64,000 nucleotides of DNA from Laceyella tengchongensis (GCF_900182735.1 NZ_FXTU01000004.1:239539-303538), one strand, 5' to 3'. Positions 1-8,920 are shown, counted from the stretch's first letter. Made by a program: numbers and translations. The notes: generated from the sequence alone by a model not told the origin.

Positions 1-711
1 CCGGAGCGGGAGTGGATTACGATGCGCTATCTGAAATACCAGCGCAGGTTGGCAGACCAAGCCTTGGCTAAGTGGTCGGAATCGTCCGCGCTGGAGGAAG
101 GTGGGGAAGAGCAAGTCGAAAAACCCCAGCGCTTAAATGACATCCGCCTGCAAACGGTGGCCCAGCTGTTGCGCGAATCTGGGGCATCTCGCATCTTGGA
201 TCTCGGATGTGGTGAAGGGAAGTTGTTGCGGTTGCTCGCTTCGGAGCGGAGATTCGCTAAGCTGGCGGGAATGGATGTGTCCATTGAAGCTTTGCGACGG
301 GCCAGGGAGCGGTTGCCAGAAGAGGTAGAGCTGTTTCAGGGATCACTTCTTTACCGGGATGAGCGGTTGCAAGGCTTTGAGGCGGTTAGCCTCGTGGAAG
401 TGATTGAGCATATTGAACCGGATGGTCTGCCTCTGCTGGAACAGTTGGTGTTTGGTGAGTTGGGGCCAGCCACCGTGATCGTGACGACGCCCAATCGCGA
501 GTACAACGACCTGTTTGAGGGGTTGGAGGAAGGGAAATTTCGTCATCATGACCATCGGTTTGAGTGGACGCGGGCACAGTTTGCGGAGTGGGCTGAACTG
601 CTTGCAAAACGGAACGGCTATACGGTGTCTTTTCATCCGGTCGGGCCGCTTGACGAAGCTGTGGGCGCCCCAACTCAGCTGGCTCTATTTCGAAAGGAGA
701 TTGAAGCATGA
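1..711 (+). CDS. hen1: Hen1 3' terminal RNA ribose 2'-O-methyltransferase, C-terminal part (5' end outside window)
   Basis: The reading frame is open from base 1, so this is the 3' part of a longer gene; the ATG at 22 is probably internal. The protein carries a class I SAM-binding motif (LDLGCGEG) followed by the Hen1 metal-site signature: VEVIEH supplies the ExxEH residues and RHHDHRFEW a further His. Bacterial Hen1 is about twice this length, with the methyltransferase in the C-terminal half. It 2'-O-methylates the 3' end at an RNA break so that the junction sealed with Pnkp resists re-cleavage. The stop overlaps the region where pnkp begins, as is usual for this two-gene RNA repair cassette. 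The N-terminal half cannot be judged. Confidence 0.9.
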   Translation, partial: PEREWITMRYLKYQRRLADQALAKWSESSALEEGGEEQVEKPQRLNDIRLQTVAQLLRESGASRILDLGCGEGKLLRLLASERRFAKLAGMDVSIEALRRARERLPEEVELFQGSLLYRDERLQGFEAVSLVEVIEHIEPDGLPLLEQLVFGELGPATVIVTTPNREYNDLFEGLEEGKFRHHDHRFEWTRAQFAEWAELLAKRNGYTVSFHPVGPLDEAVGAPTQLALFRKEIEA

Positions 712-743
712 TGAAAAGCCGGGAAGGCGAGGAGGTGACCAGT

Positions 744-3287
744 ATGCAATGGAAAATTCCAGAGTGTGCGCTGGTCGTGTTGATCGGTGCATCGGGGTCG
801 GGGAAATCTACGTTTGCCAGACGGGTGTTTAAAGAGACAGAGGTGTTGTCGTCGGACTTCTTTCGCGCCATGGTGAGCGATGATGAAGGGGATCAGTCGG
901 CATCCAGCGCTGCGTTTGAATTGTTGCACCAAGTGGCGGCCAAGCGGCTGGAGCGAAAGCGGCTCACTGTGATCGACGCGACGAATGTACAAGCCGACGG
1001 GCGCAAAGAACTGATTGCGCTGGCCAAAAGATATCACATGATCCCAGTGGCGTTTGTGATGAATATGGCGGAAAGCGTCTGCCACGAACATAATGCGATG
1101 CGAGAACGGAAGTTGCCCTCGCATGTGATCAAGCGGCAACATCAAGCGTTAAAGCGTTCGTTACGCAATCTAAAAAAGGAAGGGTTCCGTTACATTTATA
1201 AAGCGCAAGAGCCCGAAGAGCTGATGCAGGTGGAGATCGTCAGGGAGCGGCTATGGGTCGATAAACGCGATGAGACGGGGCCGTTCGATATCATTGGCGA
1301 TGTGCACGGTTGCTATGCGGAATTGGTGGAGTTGCTCACACAACTGGGTTACCGCGTGGTAGACAAGGGGGACAAGGTGCACGTGGAGCCGCCGGTGGGG
1401 CGGAAGGCGATCTTCTTAGGTGATTTGGTCGACCGCGGTCCTGATAGCCCGTCGGTGTTGCGGCTGGTGATGAGTATGGTGGAGAGCGGAGCAGCATTGT
1501 GTGTGCCGGGCAACCATGATGTGAAGCTGTTGAAAAAGTTGGACGGACGAAATGTGCAAGTTAAGCACGGCTTGGAAGTGACCTTGGCCCAATTGGACAA
1601 GGAACCTCCGGAATGGATTGAAGAGGTGCGTAATTTCCTGCGTGGTTTGGTTAGCCATTATGTGCTGGATGAAGGTCGCTTGGTGGTCGCCCATGCCGGA
1701 ATGAAAGAAGAGTATCAAGGACGGGCCTCCGGCGTGATCCGCGATTTTGCTTTGTATGGCGAAACGACGGGCGAAATCGATGCATTCGGCCTGCCTGTGC
1801 GGCTGAATTGGGCCGAATCGTACCGAGGATCGGCTACGGTCGTATATGGGCACACCCCGATTAAAGAACCAACGTGGCTCAATCGGACGCTCAACATCGA
1901 CACAGGGTGCGTGTTTGGCGGAAAGCTGACGGCGCTCCGCTATCCTGAGAATGAGCTGGTGTCTGTTGCGGCGAAGCAAGTGTACGCGGAGCCGGTGCGT
2001 CCTCTGGAAGCGTCCCCGGCGGTTTCAAATTCGCATCGGGATGAAACACGCATCGATGTACAGGACGTGCTGACTGATCGGATTCAAACCCGATTGTTGA
2101 GACGCCCAGTACACATCCGCAAAGAGCAGTCTGCGGCCGCCTTGGAGACGATGAGCCGGTTTGCGATCGATCCCAAATGGCTGATTTATCTTCCACCGAC
2201 GATGTCCCCGTCGGAAACATCGGAACAACCTGGGTATCTAGAACACCCTGAAGAAGCTTTTGGTTACTATGCGCAACGCGGCGTGAAGCAGGTCATATGT
2301 GAGGAGAAGCATATGGGATCACGCGCGGTGGTGATTGTGTGTCGCGACAAAGAAACGGCGTTAAATCGTTTTGATGTGGCCGACGCGGGTTGGGGTGTCG
2401 TCTATACCCGAACCGGGCGCCGTTTTTTTGAGGATGCTTCGGTGGAGCAGGCAATACTTGAGCGGTTACAGCAAGCGATCACCCGTGCTGGTTTGTGGGA
2501 TGAATTGCAGACGGATTGGATGTGCTTGGATTGTGAATTGATGCCGTGGTCCGCCAAAGCGCAGGAGTTGATCCGACAACAGTACGCCCTGGTAGGAGCC
2601 GCTAGCCGCCAGGCGTTGGCAGGAGCCGTCTCCCTGCTGAAACAGGCGGCCGCCGCCGGGCGGGGTGTCGAGGAGCTGTTGTCTCATTTTCAAGAGAAAC
2701 AGGAGAACAGCCGAGAGTTTGTGGCGTCGTACCGACGCTACTCCTGGCGGGTCAATGATCTGAACGATTATAAATTGGCGCCGTTCCACCTGTTGGCAAC
2801 AGAGGGGCGGGTTTACACTGATCGCGACCACTTGTGGCACATGGAGACGATCGGGCGGATTTGCCGTGAGGATACGGGGATATTGATGGCCACCCGTTAC
2901 CTGGTGGTCAATGTGGAAAATTCGGATGAAGTGGAAGCGGCGACCGCTTGGTGGTTAGAGATGACTGAATCGGGCGGAGAAGGGATGGTGGTCAAGCCGC
3001 TCTCCTTTATCGCCGCCAATGGCAAAGGGTTGCTACAACCTGCCGTCAAATGCCGGGGTCGGGAATATCTGCGGCTTATTTATGGCCCGGACTATACAGA
3101 AGAAGCCAATCTGACTCGATTGAGAAACCGGGGCTTGAAACAGAAGCGCTCCCTCGCTTTGCGCGAATTCGCACTTGGCTTGGAGGGGTTGATGCGCTTT
3201 GTCGACCGGGAACCGCTCCATCGCGTCCATGCGTGCGCATTTGGCGTTATGGCGCTGGAATCGGAACCGGTCGATCCGCGGTTGTGA
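744..3287 (+). CDS. pnkp: Polynucleotide kinase-phosphatase / ligase-adenylyltransferase Pnkp
   Basis: This three-domain RNA repair enzyme has 847 residues from the ATG at 744, which follows an AGGAGGTGA ribosome site; an ATG at 708 is in frame but lacks one. Residues 15-22 (GASGSGKS) are the P-loop of the 5'-kinase. The central metallophosphoesterase shows GDVHG, GDLVDRG, GNHD and AHAG, the 2',3'-phosphatase core. The ligase-like nucleotidyltransferase has the nucleophile Lys522 in EEKHMGSR, then GEGMVVKP and VKCRGREYLR as motifs IV and V. Length is close to the known bacterial Pnkp size of about 850-870. It heals and, with Hen1, seals broken RNA such as ribotoxin-cut tRNA. All key motifs look intact. 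Confidence 0.95.
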   Translation: MQWKIPECALVVLIGASGSGKSTFARRVFKETEVLSSDFFRAMVSDDEGDQSASSAAFELLHQVAAKRLERKRLTVIDATNVQADGRKELIALAKRYHMIPVAFVMNMAESVCHEHNAMRERKLPSHVIKRQHQALKRSLRNLKKEGFRYIYKAQEPEELMQVEIVRERLWVDKRDETGPFDIIGDVHGCYAELVELLTQLGYRVVDKGDKVHVEPPVGRKAIFLGDLVDRGPDSPSVLRLVMSMVESGAALCVPGNHDVKLLKKLDGRNVQVKHGLEVTLAQLDKEPPEWIEEVRNFLRGLVSHYVLDEGRLVVAHAGMKEEYQGRASGVIRDFALYGETTGEIDAFGLPVRLNWAESYRGSATVVYGHTPIKEPTWLNRTLNIDTGCVFGGKLTALRYPENELVSVAAKQVYAEPVRPLEASPAVSNSHRDETRIDVQDVLTDRIQTRLLRRPVHIRKEQSAAALETMSRFAIDPKWLIYLPPTMSPSETSEQPGYLEHPEEAFGYYAQRGVKQVICEEKHMGSRAVVIVCRDKETALNRFDVADAGWGVVYTRTGRRFFEDASVEQAILERLQQAITRAGLWDELQTDWMCLDCELMPWSAKAQELIRQQYALVGAASRQALAGAVSLLKQAAAAGRGVEELLSHFQEKQENSREFVASYRRYSWRVNDLNDYKLAPFHLLATEGRVYTDRDHLWHMETIGRICREDTGILMATRYLVVNVENSDEVEAATAWWLEMTESGGEGMVVKPLSFIAANGKGLLQPAVKCRGREYLRLIYGPDYTEEANLTRLRNRGLKQKRSLALREFALGLEGLMRFVDREPLHRVHACAFGVMALESEPVDPRL

Positions 3288-3305
3288 TATATTGCATGGG
3301 TGCAA

Positions 3306-3343
3306 ACGAAAGCGGCTTGCTTCTTTGGGAGCAAGCCGCTTCG
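3306..3343. terminator. Bidirectional terminator between pnkp and csoR
   Basis: AAGCGGCTTGCT and AGCAAGCCGCTT form a 12-bp stem between two convergent genes. A weak T-rich tail lies on the plus side and an A-rich flank serves the minus strand. Confidence 0.7.
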
Positions 3344-3344
3344 T

Positions 3345-3671
3345 TCATTTCATCAGTTTTTTTACGGTGGTGAGCAGTTCCTCAATCACTTCCGTGTCTC
3401 CTTCTTGGAGCCGTTCCGTGACGCAACTGCGCAAATGCCCTTCCAAGAGGATTTTGCCCACACTGTTCAATGCAGATTGTACAGCGGAGATCTGATTAAG
3501 CACATCATCGCAATACGTATCATTTTCAATCATTTTTTTGATCCCGCGCACTTGTCCTTCGATCCGATTTAGGCGGGAAGTGAGGTTGGTTTTCACTTTC
3601 TCGGAATGATGGCTTTTCCGTTCGGTTGGGTTGGCACAGGCGGGATGCTCTTCCGGTTGACGCGGTTCCAT
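3345..3671 (-). CDS. csoR: CsoR-family copper/metal-sensing repressor
   Basis: This 108-residue all-helical DUF156 repressor has the diagnostic sequence RLNRIEGQVRGIKKM near residues 33-47. The metal triad Cys54, His79 and Cys83 (C-x24-H-x3-C) is the Cu(I) pattern of true CsoR rather than the formaldehyde sensor FrmR. In known relatives Cu(I) binding releases DNA and derepresses copper export genes. No copA or copZ lies nearby, so the target is probably elsewhere or is the repressor's own gene. The N-terminal 25 residues are Pro/Glu/His-rich and longer than in the Bacillus protein. A different thiophilic metal or persulfide as ligand cannot be ruled out. Confidence 0.88.
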   Translation of the reverse strand: MEPRQPEEHPACANPTERKSHHSEKVKTNLTSRLNRIEGQVRGIKKMIENDTYCDDVLNQISAVQSALNSVGKILLEGHLRSCVTERLQEGDTEVIEELLTTVKKLMK

Positions 3672-3799
3672 TCATATCACCCGCTTCCTGTAGTTAAGCC
3701 GTTTGACTCGTTCACGGCGGTGAGTCCATGGCCCTTCCTATATATTAGTCTACCCGTCCTGCTTGGCAAGCGCAATTTTGCGGGCTTGGAAATCCCAAC

Positions 3800-4654
3800 T
3801 CATTCTTGTTTCCCCCATTGCTGCGTGAAGAATTCGGTGGTGACTCGGATCGCTTCTTCCAGCGCGGGGGTCATTCCAGCAAACGGATGTACAGCGCCCA
3901 TGGTGTGGTTGGCCTCTTGGATCACATGCAGTGTGGCTTGTGGTGCGGCTTCAGCCATCCGCACGGCTCCCTCATATAAGCCGGGCAGATCTTGGCCTCC
4001 TTGCACCAGCAACAGCGGTTGGGTGAGTTGAGGCAATCGTCCCAATAGATCAAAACGGTCGCGGTTGGCTTCAATGTCATCTAAGACTTCGCGCCGAATC
4101 GGCAAGCGTTGGCCAGTCCGGGCATTAATGACATGGGTAATGCCTTTGTTTCGCAATTCTACCAGCAGTTCAGGTTGGAAGAAGTCAACGCGGTGAATGC
4201 TGTTCCAGACGACAGCTGCTTTCACCTCCTCGGGATGGTCCAATGCGTACAGCAAACTATTGCCGCCGCCACGGCTGTGGCCCATGATGCCCAATCTCGT
4301 TAGGTCGCATCGTGTTGCCTGTGGGATTTCTCCTTGCCGCAGGGCTTGCACAAGGCGGGCCAAATCCTCCTGTTCGCGGCTAAAGGTGTTTCGTGAGAAT
4401 TTATCCAACTCAGTGAAATGTTCGAGGTCTTTGCCAACGCCATTCATGGAGAAGTTGAACGTGATGGCCGCCAATCCAGCTTCCGCCAGTTTTCGCCCCA
4501 ACTCAGGAAAAAAGCCCCAATCTTTGAACCCTTTAAATCCATGACAGACGAGCACGGTAGGAGCGGGCCGACCGGTGTCTTCCGGCAGAAACAAATCTCC
4601 GCGGATGACGCGTTCTTCTTTGCCCAGGTCGAGCGCAAATGATATGCGGTTCAT
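3800..4654 (-). CDS. Alpha/beta hydrolase (dienelactone hydrolase-like)
   Basis: This 284-residue single-domain alpha/beta hydrolase has an oxyanion-hole region HGFKGFKDWG near residues 39-47. The nucleophile elbow is GHSRGG with Ser127, and a likely catalytic His sits in EANHTMGAVHP near residue 255. The class is known for carboxylester or dienelactone hydrolysis; the substrate cannot be read from the sequence. No signal peptide is visible, so it is probably cytoplasmic. It is transcribed alone on the minus strand, divergent from the cobalamin riboswitch. A ribosome site (AGGAGGAATGTT) precedes the ATG at 4654. Confidence 0.8.
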   Translation of the reverse strand: MNRISFALDLGKEERVIRGDLFLPEDTGRPAPTVLVCHGFKGFKDWGFFPELGRKLAEAGLAAITFNFSMNGVGKDLEHFTELDKFSRNTFSREQEDLARLVQALRQGEIPQATRCDLTRLGIMGHSRGGGNSLLYALDHPEEVKAAVVWNSIHRVDFFQPELLVELRNKGITHVINARTGQRLPIRREVLDDIEANRDRFDLLGRLPQLTQPLLLVQGGQDLPGLYEGAVRMAEAAPQATLHVIQEANHTMGAVHPFAGMTPALEEAIRVTTEFFTQQWGKQE

Positions 4655-4739
4655 AACATTCCTCCTGTGATGGTCGAATCAGATAAGATGCCTGAAATTG
4701 CAAAATTGCAACGGATTTCCCTTTCCATTATAATGATAA

Positions 4740-4928
4740 CGAACGAAGTGAATAAGGGAAAAGGTCTTTCTTATATAAGAGAGCGAAGAGGGAAGACCGG
4801 TGTGAATCCGGCGCGGTCCCGCCACTGTGAAGGGAGAGGAAAACTGCAAGCGTATGCTAGCCACTGTCGCTTCGTCGATGGGAAGGCGCAGTTGGACGAT
4901 GAACCCTAAGCCAGGAGACCTGCCTTTT
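4740..4928 (+). promoter_or_regulatory. Cobalamin (adenosylcobalamin) riboswitch
   Basis: The conserved aptamer elements are present in order: GGGAAGACCGGTGTGAATCC, CGCGGTCCCGCCACTGTGA (the B12-box core) and GCCAGGAGACCTGCC at the 3' side near 4910-4925. It precedes btuF and so should repress the cobalamin-uptake operon when the cofactor is abundant. Confidence 0.95.
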
Positions 4929-5021
4929 CCAGACGTCCACTTGCGTTCTCCTTCGCGGGTTAAGGAGAACCGCGTGCGTGGCGGGTCAGTGTCCCGCGTT
5001 GTTTCGCATGCCTTTCTCCAG

Positions 5022-5050
5022 CCTGTGCCCTCAAGGAAGCACAGGTTTTT
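5022..5050 (+). terminator. Intrinsic terminator of the cobalamin riboswitch
   Basis: CCTGTGC pairs with GCACAGG and is followed at once by a T run, all before the btuF ribosome site. This is the likely OFF-state expression platform. A second hairpin at about 4945-4969 (GTTCTCCTT with AAGGAGAAC) lies between aptamer and terminator and may take part in switching. Confidence 0.75.
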
Positions 5051-5079
5051 ATGTGTGCATCAAGAAAGGAGCGGAAGTC

Positions 5080-6030
5080 ATGAGTGTGAAGTGGAAAAAA
5101 CGATGGGGACTGCTGTGCCTGAGCCTGTTGCTAGTGCTTGGCGCAGTGGGTTGCGCGCCATCCGGCGGGACGGAGGGACGCCTCAACACGCCGGTTAAAC
5201 CGGCAGCGGTGAAATACCCGGTAGAGGTGACCGACCAAGCGGGCAACAAGGTGACTATCAAGCAAGAGCCCAAACGCATTGTTTCATTGATGCCCAGCAA
5301 CACGGAAATCGCTTACGCGCTCGGCCTTGATCAAAAAATGGTAGGTGTTACGACCAATGATGATTATCCGGCCGCAGTGAAGAAATTGCCCAAAGTGGGC
5401 GACTTTAAGATCAATGTGGAGAAAGTGGTTAGCTTGAAGCCGGATTTGGTGCTGGCCAACGGCGCCAATGACAAAGCGACGCTGGAGCAGTTGAAAAAAC
5501 TGGGCATTCCTGTTCTTGTATTGGACGCTAAGAGTTTTAAAGACATTTACCGTTCGATCGCAATCATCGCCACAGCGACCAATACGGCGCGCGAAGCAGA
5601 CTTGTTGATCGCCAAAATGCAGAAAGAGCATCGCGACATTTACGCCAAAGTGGTCAATGTGCCCAAGGATAAACGGGTGAAAGTGTTTGTGGAGTTGGAC
5701 CCGACACTGTACACTGTCGGCGGTGACACATTTATGAATGAATTGGTCACAACCGCGGGTGGCGTGAATGTGGCGGCCGGGTTGAAAGGATGGCCCCAAG
5801 TGTCGGCCGAACAAGTGGTCAAATGGAATCCTGATATTATCATTTCTTCTTATGGAAGCACAGACCAAATCCTGAAACGCCAAGGCTGGTCGACGGTGAA
5901 TGCCGTCAAGGGGAAACGCGTCTATGTGGTTGACCCGAATCTGACCAACCGCCCCGGTCCGCGGATCTTTCAAGGGGTGAAGGAAATGGCCGAGCAATTT
6001 TACCCTGAAAGATTCGGTGAACAGAAGTGA
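5080..6030 (+). CDS. btuF: Cobalamin ABC transporter substrate-binding lipoprotein
   Basis: This 316-residue lipoprotein starts at the ATG at 5080 behind AAAGGAGCGG; an upstream in-frame ATG at 4978 lies in the riboswitch leader and is rejected. The N-terminus is a lipoprotein signal (KKR, hydrophobic stretch, lipobox AVGC), giving a membrane-anchored extracellular protein. The mature part begins with a BtuF/FhuD-type helical-backbone fold: YPVEVTDQAGNKVTIKQEP, then KRIVSLMPSNTEI. Position directly after the B12 riboswitch and before a FecCD permease, an ATPase and an adenosyltransferase assigns it to corrinoid rather than iron-siderophore uptake. The stop overlaps the GTG of the permease gene. 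Confidence 0.92.
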   Translation: MSVKWKKRWGLLCLSLLLVLGAVGCAPSGGTEGRLNTPVKPAAVKYPVEVTDQAGNKVTIKQEPKRIVSLMPSNTEIAYALGLDQKMVGVTTNDDYPAAVKKLPKVGDFKINVEKVVSLKPDLVLANGANDKATLEQLKKLGIPVLVLDAKSFKDIYRSIAIIATATNTAREADLLIAKMQKEHRDIYAKVVNVPKDKRVKVFVELDPTLYTVGGDTFMNELVTTAGGVNVAAGLKGWPQVSAEQVVKWNPDIIISSYGSTDQILKRQGWSTVNAVKGKRVYVVDPNLTNRPGPRIFQGVKEMAEQFYPERFGEQK

Positions 6031-7055
6031 GTAAGGGGCAAGCGTTTGTTTGGGGCGGAGGATTGTTCCTCTGCCTTCTTTTTTCTTTGGCCGCCGCCGT
6101 GTCGGTGGGAAGCGCGGAGATCGGAATCGGCACGGTCTGGCGGGTGATCGTCGATCATGTCCTAACAGGAAATGGAGCAAGCATGGACCCGGATGCGGTG
6201 ATCATATGGGAATTGCGGTTGCCTCGGGTGATTTTGGTTGCGTTGATCGGTGGAACGCTCGCTGTTGCCGGAACCGTGTTTCAAGGGATTTTGCGCAACC
6301 CGCTGGCTGACCCCTATGTCTTGGGCGTTTCGTCTGGGGCGGCGGTTGGTAGCGCGCTCATTGTGATCACGGGCTGGGGGCTGTCCTTGTTGGGCAGTTG
6401 GTCGTTGCCGCTGGCCGCATTTGCCGGAGCCGCAGTCTCTGTTTTGCTTGTGTTGCGCTTGGCGCAGATTCGGAAACATCTTCAGGTGACTTCGCTGATT
6501 CTGGCGGGAGTGGTGGTGCAGGCGTTTTTCGGCGCGGTGCTCACCTTGATCATCTCGCTGTCCCCAGAAGAGCTCAATCGGATTCAATTTTGGTTGATGG
6601 GGAGTTTGGCGCTACGTGAGTGGCAGCATGTAGAAGCGGTCTTGCCGTTTTGCGTTAGTGGCTTTGCGCTGTGTTGGCTGTTCAGCAGGGAGTTGAACTT
6701 GTTTGCGCTGGGAGATCGTTCGGCCACGCATTTGGGACTGTCTGTCAGTCAAGTTCGTTTGGGGTTGATTTTGCTCGCGTCGCTGATGACAGGGGCGGCG
6801 GTGTCAGTGGCGGGAATGATTGGGTTTGTTGGGCTGGTGATCCCGCATATCATGCGGATGCTGACCGGAGGGGATCATCGGACGCTGATTCCGCTCTCCC
6901 TGCTGGCGGGAGCCATCTTCCTCATTTGGGCTGATGCGTTGGCCCGGGTGGTTCTGGAGCCGCGCGAATTGCCGTTGGGTGTCATTACTGCATTTGTGGG
7001 AGCCCCATTTTTTGCGGTGATTCTGCGCAAGCACCAACATAAATGGCATGGCTAA
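6027..7055 (+). CDS. btuC: Cobalamin ABC transporter permease (FecCD family)
   Basis: This 342-residue protein has about ten membrane helices typical of FecCD/BtuC permeases. Family signatures include LRLPRVILVALIGGTLAVAG, the GILRNPLADPYVLGVSSGAA segment and GLVIPHIMRML close to the C-terminus. It forms the homodimeric membrane channel for corrinoid import with BtuF and BtuD. It starts at a GTG that overlaps the btuF stop (GTGA), so translation is probably coupled. The riboswitch context supports vitamin B12 as the substrate. Confidence 0.92.
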   Translation: MSKGQAFVWGGGLFLCLLFSLAAAVSVGSAEIGIGTVWRVIVDHVLTGNGASMDPDAVIIWELRLPRVILVALIGGTLAVAGTVFQGILRNPLADPYVLGVSSGAAVGSALIVITGWGLSLLGSWSLPLAAFAGAAVSVLLVLRLAQIRKHLQVTSLILAGVVVQAFFGAVLTLIISLSPEELNRIQFWLMGSLALREWQHVEAVLPFCVSGFALCWLFSRELNLFALGDRSATHLGLSVSQVRLGLILLASLMTGAAVSVAGMIGFVGLVIPHIMRMLTGGDHRTLIPLSLLAGAIFLIWADALARVVLEPRELPLGVITAFVGAPFFAVILRKHQHKWHG

Positions 7056-7071
7056 GAGAGGAGGGAAGACC

Positions 7072-7881
7072 ATGTTGTTGCGGGCGGAAGGGCTTGGCAA
7101 GCGCTTGGGCGGCCGCTGGGTGCTCCATGAAATCAGCTTAGAAGTGGCGTCGGGGGAGATGGTCGGCATCATTGGCCCAAATGGAAGCGGCAAAAGCACC
7201 CTCCTTTCGTGCTTAGTGGGGGAGAAAAAGGCTGACACCGGACAGGTGTGGTTGCGAGGCCGGCCATTGGCGGAGATGGGAGCCAAGGAGCGGGCGCGGC
7301 AAATCGCGGTTTTGGCCCAAGAAGAGGTAGGGGAAATCTATTTCACTGTCAAAGGAATAGTGGAGATGGGGCGGCATCCCCATCTAGGGCGCTGGCCGTG
7401 GCTCGGGGAGCGGGATGAGCGTATCGTGGCTGATGTGTTGCGTCAGACCGATAGCCAACATTTGGCCGAGCGGATTTTTGCAGGCCTTAGCGGCGGCGAG
7501 AAACAACGGGTGTCCTTAGCGCGGGCGCTGGCACAGGAGCCGGTGTTGCTCGTGCTGGATGAGCCCACCGCCTATCTCGATCTGAAATACCAGTTCGCCT
7601 TGTTAAATTGGATTAAACAGTGGCAGGCGTCATGCGGGTTGACCGTGATCATGGTCTTGCACGATTTAAATCTGGCCGCGCAATATTGTGACCGCCTGCT
7701 GGTGTTGAAGCAGGGACGAATCGTGCGCCAGGGTACTCCGCACGAGGTGATTGTGCCGGAGATGGTCGAAGCGGTTTATGGCATGTCTCCCATTGTGGTG
7801 GAACATCCGTTGCTCGGGGTTCCGCAAGTGTTATTGACAGCGATGCAAGCACAGGAGAACGGGGAGGAGCGCGAACGATGA
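7072..7881 (+). CDS. btuD: Cobalamin ABC transporter ATP-binding protein
   Basis: This 269-residue ABC ATPase has Walker A GPNGSGKS (residues 35-42), signature LSGGEKQR, Walker B LLVLDEPT, D-loop and H-loop VLHD. The ATG at 7072 follows a GAGGAGGG ribosome site; an earlier in-frame ATG at 7048 sits before that site, overlapping the btuC end, and is less likely. It powers BtuC-mediated corrinoid uptake. The C-terminal portion after the H-loop is of FepC/BtuD type, with the short segment RQGTPHEVI. The stop overlaps the start of the adenosyltransferase gene (ATGA). Confidence 0.9.
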   Translation: MLLRAEGLGKRLGGRWVLHEISLEVASGEMVGIIGPNGSGKSTLLSCLVGEKKADTGQVWLRGRPLAEMGAKERARQIAVLAQEEVGEIYFTVKGIVEMGRHPHLGRWPWLGERDERIVADVLRQTDSQHLAERIFAGLSGGEKQRVSLARALAQEPVLLVLDEPTAYLDLKYQFALLNWIKQWQASCGLTVIMVLHDLNLAAQYCDRLLVLKQGRIVRQGTPHEVIVPEMVEAVYGMSPIVVEHPLLGVPQVLLTAMQAQENGEERER

Positions 7882-8465
7882 AAATCTATACCCGGACGGG
7901 TGATGAAGGCAAGACAGGAGTCATTGGCGGACGTGTGTCGAAAGATGATATCCGTGTGGAAGCGTATGGTACGGTGGATGAGGTAAATGCGTTTGTCGGT
8001 GAGGCAATCGTCAGGTTGGACCCGGCGATCCATGCCGATTTGCTCCAAGATTTGACCGAAATTCAGCATGAATTGTTTGATGCCGGGGGAGACTTGGCCC
8101 AAGCGGGTAAAAATCGTCGCTATAGGGTGACAGCGGAGATGGTGACCCGGTTGGAGGCATTGATTGATCGGTATGAGCAGGAATGCCCACCACTGGAACG
8201 ATTCATTTTGCCTGGGGGCTCCCCGCTATCGGCCGCTTTGCATGTGTGCCGCGTGTTGACGCGCCGGGCAGAACGGTTGGTTGTCAGCTTGTGCCGGGAG
8301 CAAGAAACAAACGTCGAAGTGCGGCGTTATCTGAACCGGTTATCGGACTTCTTCTTCACTGTGGCGCGGGTGGCCAATGTGCGGGCAGGAATGGCAGATG
8401 TGGAATATAAGCGCGGCGTGCGGGTGTTTCACACGGACGAGAAAAAGGATCAGGGCACAACGTAA
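7878..8465 (+). CDS. pduO: Cob(I)alamin adenosyltransferase, PduO type
   Basis: This 195-residue PduO-type ATP:corrinoid adenosyltransferase carries the ATP-binding motif YTRTGDEGKTG at residues 4-14. It also has the C-terminal helical signature CRVLTRRAERLVV followed by RRYLNRLSDFFF. It converts imported cobalamin to adenosylcobalamin, which is also the ligand of the riboswitch that controls this operon, closing a feedback loop. It overlaps btuD by four bases and is the last corrinoid gene of the operon. Length is normal for the stand-alone enzyme. Confidence 0.93.
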   Translation: MKIYTRTGDEGKTGVIGGRVSKDDIRVEAYGTVDEVNAFVGEAIVRLDPAIHADLLQDLTEIQHELFDAGGDLAQAGKNRRYRVTAEMVTRLEALIDRYEQECPPLERFILPGGSPLSAALHVCRVLTRRAERLVVSLCREQETNVEVRRYLNRLSDFFFTVARVANVRAGMADVEYKRGVRVFHTDEKKDQGTT

Positions 8466-8507
8466 ACTGCGGAGTGCGCGAAAGTGAGATGTGAGGAGGA
8501 CACAGGT

Positions 8508-8864
8508 ATGGCGTTAGTGATGTATTGGTATCCCAAATGCGGAACGTGCCGCAAAGCGAAAAAGTTTTTTGAGGAACACGGGGTGGCGGTGACAGAGAAA
8601 CATATCGTCGAAACACCGCCGTCCAAAGCAGAGTTGGCAGATCTGGTTAAGAAAAGTGGATTGCCGATCCAAAAGTTTTTCAACACCAGCGGCCAAAAGT
8701 ACCGCGAGTTGGGCTTGTCGAAGAAATTAAAAGAGATGAGCGACGATGAGAAGCTAGACTTGCTTGCTTCCGACGGGATGTTGATCAAGCGCCCGATCGT
8801 CACCGATGGGGAGAAAGTGACCGTCGGCTTTAAGGAAGAGCAATTTAAAGAGACGTGGGTGTGA
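8508..8864 (+). CDS. yusI: ArsC/Spx-like thioredoxin-fold protein, YusI-like
   Basis: This 118-residue ArsC-family protein has the N-terminal CxxC motif YPKCGTCRKAKKF. The C-terminal half (LASDGMLIKRPIV) is the conserved ArsC/Spx segment near the domain end. True ArsC uses a CX5R site and Spx has an RNA polymerase-binding surface; this protein matches the uncharacterised YusI subgroup best in length and motif. The start at 8508 follows GAGGAGGA; an in-frame ATG at 8484 lacks a site. In Bacillus subtilis yusI, yusH (gcvH) and yusG are neighbours, and gcvH and a yusG-like gene lie 2 kb further on here. Function is unknown. Confidence 0.75.
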   Translation: MALVMYWYPKCGTCRKAKKFFEEHGVAVTEKHIVETPPSKAELADLVKKSGLPIQKFFNTSGQKYRELGLSKKLKEMSDDEKLDLLASDGMLIKRPIVTDGEKVTVGFKEEQFKETWV

Positions 8865-8875
8865 ATAAGTAGTAG

Positions 8876-8920
8876 ACCGACCTTCCCTTCTGTACAGGTG
8901 GGGAAGATCGGTTTGTTCGT
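8876..8920 (+). terminator. Terminator after the yusI-like gene
   Basis: GACCGACCTTCCC pairs imperfectly with GGGGAAGATCGGTT around a CTGTACAGGT loop, followed by a T-rich stretch. A further small hairpin (GTGGAGG...CCTCCAC, about 8950-8969) lies downstream. The rest of 8970-9170 shows no gene that I can support. Confidence 0.6.

Noticed and set aside
386..871. 161-codon minus-strand frame opposite hen1/pnkp, and similar long antisense frames
   Set aside because: They lie opposite well-supported conserved genes and show no independent start signals or motifs.
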